NCBI GenBank assembly: GCA_023374045.1
Contig: CM041779.1
Span: 298,044,167-298,108,166, forward strand
Source of the DNA: Limonium bicolor
Taxonomy: Eukaryota > Streptophyta > Magnoliopsida > Caryophyllales > Plumbaginaceae
Direction: 5' to 3'
Length of the DNA: 64,000 bases
The notes under the pieces are model-generated. The model saw nothing but the letters and a program-made list of their open reading frames with translations, did no database searches and was not told the origin of the DNA. Positions 54,735 through 64,000 of the stretch are shown here, in pieces (the stretch's first letter is position 1; the number at the start of each line of letters is the position of its first letter). Both the position numbers and the translations under genes were made by a program.

Positions 54735-56668
54735 ATGGAATATCAAACCGACAACGAACCATCATATACCACCACCGCTACATCCACCATCACCACCACC
54801 ACCACCACAACCCAAACCCATCTCCCACCGCCATCAACTAAACACCACTTCCTCGCGAGGTCCACCCAGTGGAGGAACTGAACCAGTTCGTTCACGATGG
54901 ACACCGAAACCTGAACAGATCCTGATTCTAGAATCCATTTTCAATAGCGGTATGGTAAATCCACCTAAAGAAGAAACAATCAGGATCCGAAAATTACTTG
55001 AGAAATTTGGACCAGTTGGAGACGCTAATGTCTTCTACTGGTTTCAAAACCGACGGTCTAGATCCCGACGACGTCAGAGACAGCTTCAAGCAAGTTTAGC
55101 AGCGGCGGCGGAAGTAGCAGCGAGTGGTGTACCATCACCGCCACAGCAGATGAACGTGGTTGGTGGTGTGGGTAATAATAATAATAGTAATTCACAGTTG
55201 ATTGGTAGTGGAGTGACAACATGCGGCGGCGGTGGGTCTCTTTTCTTAGGGCTGAATAATGAAGGTAGTATTCAGGATTATATAAACAGTGGGAGTAATA
55301 ATAATAATAATCAACAACAGATGATGATTCCATCTTCATCATCTTCTTGTTCATCTCATGGGTCTTTGTTTGGGAATTCATCAGAGAGTGGTGGTGTTTT
55401 CTCTACTAATCATCATCAAATGCAGTCATCTGTTATGTGTTCGGCGTTAGATAACCCTAACTTGGGGTTTCTTCAGACAGTACAAGGTGACGATCACTTT
55501 TTTTTTTTGTCATCTTTATAGTATAGTAGTACTGTAGTAGCTAGGATTCCTTACATCTACACCAGAATGATATAAGAAATCTGGCTGATTTGATATTGTT
55601 CTAATTATTAATGTCTTTGCATGCATATGAATAGATTTCTGGAGTTTTTTAAAAAAATTGATGGTTTCTGCACTAGAAGTAGAACTTTCAGATTATTCCT
55701 TTCAACAACCATCTATTATTATTCCGTCAATTAGGGCATTAATCCAATGAACCTTATAAATCACGCACGCTTTTTTTTTTAAAAAAATTTTCCCCAATCT
55801 TTCTTTATTAATAACAGTATTGTCTGTTTCCATTAGAAAACTAATGTTCACCGCCCGTATAATATGGGTTTGTCGACAGATGTGCCATATTCTGAAGACA
55901 TTTGTTACAGTACATTGCATTACTTCAATTTTCCATCCCATTTTTGTAAACAATAGTAGTACATACAATTCTATTAATATCCAAACGACAATAGCACTAA
56001 TTGTATCTGTTTGAAATAATTGATCTCTTTTGTTTTCTTTTGGTGTGAGGGAAATTGGAGTGAATCTTAGAATAATTTGTCATAAAGGCGATTTGGCTTC
56101 TAGCTAGCTACAATATTGTGTAACTAATTAATGTGCTTATATATATTAATTCCTATTTGGATCAACATACCGTTTTAATTCATCATCTTAATTAATATAT
56201 TGTTAGGTGGAATAATCACAGTATTTGTGAACGGAGTACCAACACAAGTCCCTGCGGGTCCATTTGATATGAAGGCAATGTTTGGGGATGAAGTGATTGT
56301 GGTACATCAAACTGGAATTCCAGTGCCTTTGAGTGATTTTGGAATATCATCACTGCAGCATGGAGAGAGTTATTTTCTGGTACGGATCATAATTAGTTGA
56401 TATTATATTACTATAAGTATATTTAGGGTTTTGTATGCTTATGGGGAAGTAATTAAAAAAACTGCAAAAAGTTTTCACTTGTTGGAGTACAGCAAATTAA
56501 TCATCAGATTCTTTTTAGCATATCAAGATAGAGAACAAATAAAACAAATAGTAGTATTTAATTTATTACTGTATGAATGTGATGATGATCATGTGAATTA
56601 AAAAACAAGAACCAACATTGCTAGCTATCTATCTGGCTGGTTATTTGCAGGTCCCAAGGTTTGATTAA
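54735..56668 (+). CDS. WOX11/12-like: WUSCHEL-related homeobox protein, WOX11/12 type
   Basis: Plant homeodomain transcription factor; members of this clade control founder-cell specification, notably in adventitious roots. Coding exons 54735-55486, 56207-56379 and 56651-56668, with consensus gt/ag introns in matching phase. The homeodomain starts at 54886 ([19 protein letters not shown]) and ends with recognition helix [20 protein letters not shown] Gln/Asn/Ser-rich middle of simple repeats follows, then the clade C-terminus ([39 protein letters not shown]). No WUS box, as expected for this clade. The only suitable ATG (54735, [14 protein letters not shown]) is one frame off the homeodomain. 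The exon sum is 943 nt, one base over a multiple of three, so there is a 1-nt lesion or assembly error in the ACC-repeat-rich segment 54740-54885. Confidence 0.9.
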
Positions 56669-57809
56669 TAGGTAGCTAGTATGAAGGAAGAAGAAGTGTC
56701 ACCGACCAAGGCTGGCTTCACGCTCTTCTGTGTGTACTGGCAGCCGCGTTTTTGGTTTAAAAAAATGAGAAGAACAAAACAAGGGCTAGCTGATGAATCA
56801 GACAAGACAAGGAAACAACAACAACATTTTGAAGAGAGAGTTGTAACTTTTTTAGTACTAGTTCGTTTTCATAAGTAATCCCTTTAATGGACAGACACAA
56901 AAACACTTTCTTTTCTTTTTTTTCACCCCAGATATTCTGCCATCCTCGTCAAACTTTCTTTCTTAATTTTTGATATATATGCTTCGAGAGTTAGGTGTGA
57001 TACTATAGAGCAAGATTTTGCACAGAATCTAAGGAAGAACACTTTAAATTAGCCAGCTAAGCTTGCCAGCCATCCAGCTATGTACGTAGTTTTATTTTAG
57101 TTTCCCAAAAATTCCCCCGGCCCCTTTTTTTCTTTTGCTGCAGTACCTCGCCCGTGCATTTGCAATGATGTGATGTGAGTACCCAAGAAAGGGATATAAA
57201 AGTTCAAACAAAGAACAAACAATGTATATTACGGGATATCGGAGTGGTTTAATTAAAATTAAGCTGTCAAATTTGAAAATTTTCTGTGAATTCTCCCGAG
57301 TCAATCGAAATTGAAAATCAGCCACCAAACTATGAAATGTTAGATTTTTGAGTTATGTAACTTTTCACGTTCAGATACCTTCATTATTCACTAAGGGGAG
57401 ATGGAAGAGGTCACATGTTTAGAATTTTTAATTTGATTCGATCTCTAGATTGGATCGCTCTCATTCGTTGGGACTTATGAGCTCTTTCACCAACTTGGAT
57501 TCGGGTGGGGATATATAGATCTTCATGCTCTTAGTTGCTTTCTAATGGCTTCCACTCTGCTTTCTCAATAGCGGTTCATGGCTGGTATTCGTCAAAGATT
57601 GTTGTCTTAGGGTACTTGGTTTAATCCTTCAGGATTTTGAGAGAGTTTTTGTAAAAAAGAGAAGGGATTTTGTGGAAAGATTTTGGTATGGATCTTTCAA
57701 CTTGAGAATGTGAGTTTTAGGCATAGCCGAGAGCTTATTTTATTGGAAAATGGTTGGTCGATGGGATAAAAAATCATTACAAGTTAAAAAAAATACCTTG
57801 CCCGTTGAG
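56669..57809. other. WOX 3' region and intergenic, no gene
   Basis: Contains the WOX 3' UTR (no unique poly(A) signal chosen) and A+T-rich sequence. Small ORFs here show no domain. Confidence 0.5.
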
Positions 57810-60800
57810 TAAAATATTGAAATCCAAAAATTTGTGGCCAACAACAACCTGTGTGCGTTTGGCCTCCTCGAAATCATGTCTCTCTCGCCGCAACCACCTT
57901 CCCATCCTAGGCCGTTTCTTTCCTACCTGGAGTTTTCATCATAACTATGAGATATAATTACGGTCGCATTTGGATTCTCTACAACCCCTCCATCATCACT
58001 CTCTCCCCCATCCACTGCACCGACCAAATCCTCTCCTGTAAGGCGTCTATCATGGGTACAATGGACTTTACCCTCTCCGTAGTATATGGGAGAAACAACC
58101 CTGCTTTAAGAGCTCAGCTGTGGGAGGACATCTCCAATCTCAACCAAAGCATCCCTGGCCCCTGGGTGGTGGTGGGGATTTTAATAATATCCTTTTTGCC
58201 CAAGATAGGCTAAGCAGTCGCACCCCTCACCCTAGAGATTACCGTGACTTTGCGGAGTGCGTCTCAAGGGCAGAGTTGCAGGACCTTCGCTACTATGGGC
58301 ACTTCTTCACCTGGTGGAACAATCAATATGATCACGGACGCATCCTCGGGAAGATTGACAGGGTTTTAGTTAACGAGGAATGGATCCTAGCTTACCCCAC
58401 CAGCTTTGCTTCCTTCCTTCCTCCTTTGGCGTCTGACCACAGCCCCATGATCATCTCCTCCCTGCGCCCATCCATCGTAAAAGAAGATTCAAATTCCTCA
58501 ACATGTGGACCAAAGACCCCTCCTTCCTTCCTTTGGTACGTGAAGCGTGGGAGCCCCCCCAATCTGGAAGTAGGCTTTTCTCTATCGTTCAAAGACTTCG
58601 GTTCCTTAGAACTGGCCTCATAAAGCTCCATAAGACTGAATTTGGTTCCATTGGGGAGAAAGGCCAAGCCATCAGAAATGAACTCAGTAATGTTCAGAGG
58701 CGTTTGGATGAGGACCCTTGGAACCCGACCCTTATCTCCCTGGAGAAAACCCTAAGGCACAAGCTCCTAAATAGGGACGCCCACGAGCTACAGTTCCTTC
58801 GCCAGGTCTCGAAGGCTAGGTGGCTTAAACTGGCTGACTCGAACACATCCTTCTTTCATAGATCCATTAAGGTAAGAAGAATAAAAACTCGATTGCGACT
58901 ATTGTTAACGAGTCTGGAGAAACCTTAATGACCCTACGGAAATTGAGAACTGTTTAGTGGCCCACTTTCATCAAGTGTTAGGCACTAGAGCTTCCCCCCC
59001 ACACTCTTACGGACCTCAACTTAGACTCGGGTAGAACTCTTGACCAATCTTCTTGGGCCCATTCACCCGTCCGGTTGATGACAATGATATTAAATCTGCT
59101 CTCCTCTCCATTGGAGATGAAAAAGCCCCAGGCCCGGATGGTTATAAGCTAAATTTTTTAAAGCTGCCTGGGACATTATTGGAGGGGACATCTGTGGAGC
59201 AATTAAAAGTTTTTTCCATAGTGGTCGGATGCTCAAAGAACTTAATGCCACTCTTATCACCCTTATCCCTAATCTGACAACGCCTCGGCCCCAGGCGACT
59301 ACAGGCCTATCTCCTGCTGCAATACTATGTACAAGATCATTAGTAAAATTTTGGCTGACAGGCTTAAAAATGTCCTCCCCGGTCTGGTCAACCCCAGCCA
59401 AGGAGCCTTCATTAAAGGCCGCCTTATCTCAGATAACATCCAGCTTTGTTCGTGCCTTATGAAAAATTACCAGAGAGCTCACGTCTCCCCATGATGCACT
59501 ATGAAAGTGGATATTAGGAAGGCTTTTGACTCTGTTGACTGGGGTTTCCTCCAAGACACGCTCTCGTTCCTAAACTTCCCCCATGAGTTCAGTAATTGGA
59601 TCCTTCAGTGCGTCACCACCACCTCCTTCTCAATCAACATTAACGGCTCCCTCGTCTTCGTTCAGGGGGAAGCGTGGGTTGCGCCAAGGCGATCCCCTTT
59701 CGCCCTATTTGTTTGCCCTCGTAATGGATATGCTCTCCCGTCTTCTTGACCAGCTTTACACCGATCCAGGCTTTCATTACCACCCGTCATGCAAATCCCT
59801 CCGTATCACTCACCTTTTCTTCGCTGATGATGCCCTCTTATTCTGTAGGGGTGACCAGAGCTCCATCTCCCTCTTGCTTAACAAAATCAACCTTTTCTCT
59901 GATGCTTCGGGCCTATTACTTAACCCCTCTAAATCCACCTATTCCTAGGAGGGGTTGACACTACCCTCGCTGAATCGCTTGTCCTTCTCACAGGTTTAGC
60001 AAGGGGTCGTTTCCATTTCGCTACCTGGGCATTCCGATCACAGCTAGGAAGCCTAGAGCCGCAGATTTCAACCCCCTACTGGACAGTATCCGTAAAACCA
60101 TCACTGCTTGGGGTAGTAAATCCCTCTCCTTCGCTGGAAGGCTCTCCCTCATCCAGAGTACTCTTTTTGGCATAGTGGGATTCTGGCCTCTAGCATCACT
60201 ATACCTAAAAATGTCATCAAAAGAGTCACCAAGTGCCTCCGCTCGTTCCTCTGGTCTGGTGATGCTGATAGTAATGCCACTCCTTCTGTGGCATGGAGCG
60301 CTATCACCAACACCAAGAAAAATGGAGGTCTGGGCCTTAAGGACATCCATCAATGGAACAAATGTTTTATGCTCAAGACCATCTCTGCCATCATCTCACA
60401 CGCTGAGCGCCTTTGGATCCAGTGGATCCATAAGCTTTTCATATCTAACTCCACACCATTTGGATGACCACTGCAAAAGGTAATGACCCTTGGACCTGGA
60501 AAGCTATCCTCCGCTAAGGATTGGTGGATAGAGCAATGTGGGTCTCTCAATGATGCCATATCTCTTTTCAACTCCTGTCCCTCCCGTCCCAGGGTTAACA
60601 CTTTCTATAATGATGTCTCCCCCCATCCCCAGGGTTTTAATTGGTTTAATGTTTGTTGGAAATCTTGGTCTATTCCCAAAGCTAAATTTATATTATGGAT
60701 TACACTGAAAGGTAGACTTAAGACTTGTGATAGGCTCCAATCATGGGGCATATGTCTAGCTAACCGCTGCTGGCTCTGTGAGCGTACTCAAGAGACAAGC

Positions 60801-61383
60801 AACCATCTTTTCTTCCATTGCAGTTACTCTTGCAGGGTTTGGTGGACTATCTGTGACTGGCTGGGAATCCCGACCAACCGGAAAAGTCTTCGCAGCTGCG
60901 CAACCTGGATCACCCGCTACTGTAAGAGACACCGCCCGATTGACCTAGTTAAACGAGAAGCTATTGCCAACGTTGTATATCACCTCTGGATTGAAAGATG
61001 CAAGCGAGCCATGGCCAACCAAGCCAGAGATCCCTGCCACATTGTTTCAGACATCAAATCTGCTATCAAGGCCATTATTTCAACAAGGATGGAAAGATCA
61101 AGCACTGACTTCGACTGGCTTGATAGGGTTCTCTGCTCCTAGGAGTACCAATCTTTTGTAATTCGAAATAATATGATATTTCTTGGACTTTTGGCTGTTG
61201 CGAGCTCTAAGTGATTCTTGTATGCCCTGAGGCTTTTTGTTTACTGCTAGGGAGATCTTGTATTTCCACACCTCCCTTAGCATATGCTCGTTTTAGTTAT
61301 CAGATGCATAGGGCTCCTATGTATCTAACGTTTCATTCCCAGATTCATATATATATACACATCTCTTTATTCCAAAAAAAAAA
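57810..61383 (+). mobile_element. L1-type LINE, 5'-truncated, frameshifted, with poly(A) tail
   Basis: Order: endonuclease (SVVYGRNNPALRAQLWEDIS, then after a frame change GDFNNILFAQDR, FFTWWNNQ, KIDRVLVN and SDHSPMI); linker; RT (DEKAPGPDG, LADRLKNVLPG, GAFIKGRLISDN, KVDIRKAFDSVDW, GLRQGDPLSPYLFAL, LFFADDALLFCRGD with catalytic Asp pair); then a clean 219-codon end ORF (60483-61142) with zf-RVT (KFILWITLKGRLKTCDRL, CWLCERTQETSNHLFFHC). ORF1 and the endonuclease N-terminus are absent. A ten-A tail ends at 61383. At least six frame changes. Confidence 0.93.
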
Positions 61384-61589
61384 TATATGGAAAACAATCA
61401 AGGTTTTCCGGCGTGGCAGTCGTAACGGTTGTCTTATGTCATATTATTAACAATTAAACTTAGTTGTCTTTGATCACACTAACTACTAGTCTTTGTATTA
61501 TTTGATAATTACTTTAAGTTGTTTTCTTTACTCCCATTATAAACATGGTTAGTCTGACATTGTACGAAGTAAATTAAGTGTAACAAGTG

Positions 61590-62658
61590 GTATATGCCTC
61601 ATAATTGGAGCTTATCGCATGTTTTAAGTCTGTCTTTCAAAGTAATCCCCAAGATAAATTTGGCTTTTGGAATAGACCATGTTTTCCAGCATACAGTATA
61701 CCAGCAAAAGTTCTAGGTAGGAGTGGAAACATCTTTATAGAAGGAACTGACCCTGGGGTGGGTGGGATAGGAATTGAAGAGAGAAACGGCATCATTAGAT
61801 GACCCACATTGCTCCATCCACCAGTCCCTGGCGTGGATGATAGATTTCCAGGTCCAAGGATCATTATCGTTAGCATAAATCGTCCAGATGCTGCTGTGCT
61901 CGGGTAAGAAGAGCTTATGGATCCATTGGATCCAGAGGCGCTCCGAGCTATGGATAATGGTAGAGATGGTTTTGAGCGTGAAGCACATATTCCATTTGTG
62001 GATGTCCTTAAGCCCAAGGCCACCATTCTTCTTGGTGTTTGTGAGAGCGCTCCAGGCCACAAAGGGAGAGGCATTACTGTCAGGTTCGCCAGACTAATGG
62101 AACAAACGCAGACATTTAACGACTCTTTTGATTACATTCTTTGGAATAGTGATGTAGGAGGACCAGAAGCCTACTATACCAAAGAGAGTGCTCTGGATTA
62201 GAGAGAGTCTTCCCGCGAAGGAGAGGGAATTGCTTCCCCAGGCAGAGATAGCTTTACGGATACTGTCAAGCAGGGGGTTAAAATCCACCGCTCTAGGTTT
62301 CCTAGCTGTTATTGGGATCCCTAGGTAACGGAATGGAAATGACCCCTTGTTAAATCCTGTAAGGTGGACAAACGATTCAGCGAGAGCCAGGTTAACCCCT
62401 CCATGGAATAGGTCGGATTTTGATGGATTGAGCATTAAGCCGGATGCTTCAGAGAAGAGGTTGACTCTATTGAGCATGAGGGAAATCGAGTTCTAGTCAC
62501 CTCTACAGAATAGTAAGGCATCATCAGCGAAGAAAAGGTGGGAGATACGGAGGGATTTACAGGAAGGGTGGAAGCGAAAGCCTGGCGCTGTGAAGAGCTG
62601 ATCAAGAAGACGGGAGAGCATATCCATAGTAAGAGCGAAAAAATAGGGAGAAAGAGGG
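61590..62658 (-). pseudogene. Second LINE fragment, inverted relative to the first
   Basis: Minus strand: SLSPYFFALTMDMLSRLLDQ-like text, LFFADDALLFCRGD, SEASGLMLNPSKS, FPFRYLGIPITARKPRA, SLSFAGRLSLIQSTLFGIVG, NTKKNGGLGLKDIHKWN, RDWWMEQCGSSNDAVS, IPKAKFILGITLKDRLKT. It corresponds to about 59695-60760 of the plus-strand LINE at clearly high nucleotide identity. The 5' side is cut by LTR H at 62659; the 3' side stops near 61590 without poly(A). Confidence 0.88.
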
Positions 62659-64000
62659 TGTTATAACCCAAAGTTTCGTTGCATTTTATTTCATCACAAA
62701 CTTACTTTAAGTTGGCTTATTGTGAATTCAGGACATGGATGTCCTTTGAATTAAAGAGGAGGACGAGTTGGTCTTTTCCACTATTCTGATTAAAGGTAAA
62801 AACTGATTTATTTGGAGATATTAATCAGTATTTTCCCCACTTCCTAATCACGTTCTTATTCTCATCTCTATTCCTGATCAGTGTGTAAACTGTCAAGACG
62901 CTCCTCTCATTTTCTCTCAACTTCCTCATCTTCTTCATCGATCTGTCAAGACTTCGTGTGTTGTGCTACTCTGCTGATGAATCCTTATGTTGTCTCGCTG
63001 TCTCCATTGCAACCAGGTTGGTCTTGTGGTTATCAATTGCAATTCAGTTTTGGGGTTAGGTCTTGGGGGACTCTTTCGATACCTAATTGTTTGTTGTAAT
63101 CTGTTGCAATCAGTGTTGGTTCGTACGTTTCGACCGTTTCCTACTGCTGTTGGAGTTCCCTGCGAGTTCGTTGTCGGAATCAGGTAAGGATCGAGAATTC
63201 GTTGTTGTGGCAGTTTGTGGATTCAGTTTGTAGATTGTGAGTCTTTTCTGTTTTCTGAATGGGGAATTGTCATGCGTTTGCATTTTGATCAGAGATTTGG
63301 AACTACATTTTGGTCTGCGTTGTTGTGACGGTGTTAGTCAGTTATTCTGCATCAGATTTGGGATTTCGTCTGCTATTAATCGAGGTAGTGTGTTCAGCCT
63401 TGGGGCGTTTCAGATTCTGGGTTTCTGGTTTGCGAATTGTCTTTGCGTGTTGTTGAATCTGTCTGTTTGAACTGGTGTTTAAGCGTGTGCAAACCCCCAA
63501 GGTTGTTTTCTGCAAACATATAATGTTTTGGCATTGTTTTGTGTTTCTGTTCGTGTGAAAATCGCTTCTGTAAACTGAGTTTTTTGGCGCATCCGAACTT
63601 CCGTCCGAGCTTGGAAGTTCGGACACGCTCTGTTGCGCTTGTGTTTTTCTGAGTTTTTCACTTTGTCCGAACTTCCGTCCGAGCTTTGATGTTCGGACGG
63701 GGTACGAGGACGAGTCCGACTTACAAGTCTCAAATGGTGTCCGAACTTGTAAGTCCGGACAGAAGTTCGGACACACCCTTCTGTTTCCTCTGATTTTGCT
63801 TTCACCTGTGTTCGAACTTCGTCGTTCGGACACATGTTCGGACATTATGCGTATCTGATTTCCGAAAGCGTCCGAGCATCCGTCCGAGCTTTGATGTTCG
63901 GACATTCGTCTGATTTTGATTTCTGAGTCTCGACTTGTGTCTGAACGTTGATGTCCGGACACAAGTTCGGACATGGGACTATTTTGACCATAACTTGCTC
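62659..64000 (+). repeat. LTR H, partial, inserted into a LINE
   Basis: Begins TGTTATAACCC within LINE sequence at 62659 and runs out of the window. No ORF of substance. A palindrome cluster at 63594-63975 has repeated GTCCGAAC...GTTCGGAC sites. The terminus resembles TGTAATACCCC of the solo LTR at 48524. The far end and target duplication are not visible. Confidence 0.65.
63594..63975. repeat. GTCCGAAC/GTTCGGAC palindrome cluster in LTR H
   Basis: About a dozen half-sites: tccgaacttccgtccgagc, gaagttcggacac, gatgttcggacgg, gtccgaacttgtaagtccgg, cagaagttcggacac, cgtcgttcggacacatgttcgg and more, arranged as opposed pairs 6-20 bp apart. This is one of the densest examples of the motif found across LTRs in this window. 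Confidence 0.85.

Noticed and set aside
55058..55381. Antisense ORF of 107 codons across the WOX exon
   Set aside because: Shadow of the Asn/Gln/Ser-rich coding repeats on the opposite strand; Tyr/His-rich nonsense.
56681..56878. 65-codon ORF after the WOX stop
   Set aside because: Lies in the 3' UTR, Lys/Arg-rich, no domain; the WOX C-terminus is complete at 56668.

Overview
This window is a transposon-dense stretch of a eudicot plant nuclear genome. The evidence is intron-containing genes of plant-only families (a WUSCHEL-related homeobox gene and an F-box/LRR gene), LTR retrotransposons with the tRNA-Asp primer site of the Athila lineage, L1-type LINEs with plant zf-RVT domains, and a CACTA transposon. 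The species cannot be named from the sequence. I saw no bacterial-type operons, CRISPR array, rRNA or tRNA gene.

Only two host loci are convincing. On the minus strand at 3651-5148 lies a full-length but frameshifted F-box/LRR gene of the At1g67190 type. On the plus strand at 54572-56668 lies a WOX11/12-type homeobox gene with three coding exons; its 5' coding part needs one frame change.

Layout: 1-1597 is the end of a giant LTR (minus). 1598-3640 has no gene. 3651-5890 is the F-box locus. 6314-21515 is an old, pol-less Athila-like element, A (plus). Its 5' LTR carries a solo giant LTR, E (7302-11131, TSD TAAAT). Its gag is split by a second pol-less Athila-like element, B (12818-18757, minus, TSD CGCGG). 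Its 3' LTR is cut by a giant LTR, G1 (21516 onward). G1 in turn holds a young pol-less Athila-like element, C (23814-31221, near-identical LTRs, TSD GTAGC). 31227-39765 holds an inverted giant LTR, G2, with its primer site, and a truncated LTR, F. 39766-45570 is a mosaic with a coiled-coil ORF scrap, a possible Copia LTR, a Gypsy gag remnant and a large inverted repeat interrupted by a foldback MITE. 45576-54330 is a LINE split by a CACTA element (46584-53940, TSD CCA). The CACTA carries a minisatellite, a solo LTR (48524-51331, TSD GCAGC) and a promoter-plus-first-exon-like segment. After the WOX gene come two related LINE copies in inverted orientation (57810-61383 and 61590-62658), the second cut by another LTR, H (62659 to the window end).

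Three themes stand out. First, LTRs of several unrelated families carry dense clusters of short palindromes built on GTCCG...CGGAC; where a TATA box is visible they lie upstream of it. Second, elements B and C share an unfamiliar acidic ORF with repeated YILxFEEE motifs and a conserved hydrophobic tail, followed by two hairpins whose paired bases covary. Third, none of the three Athila-type elements has any pol sequence. Many single-base frameshifts occur in both genes and transposons, so some lesions could be assembly indels.
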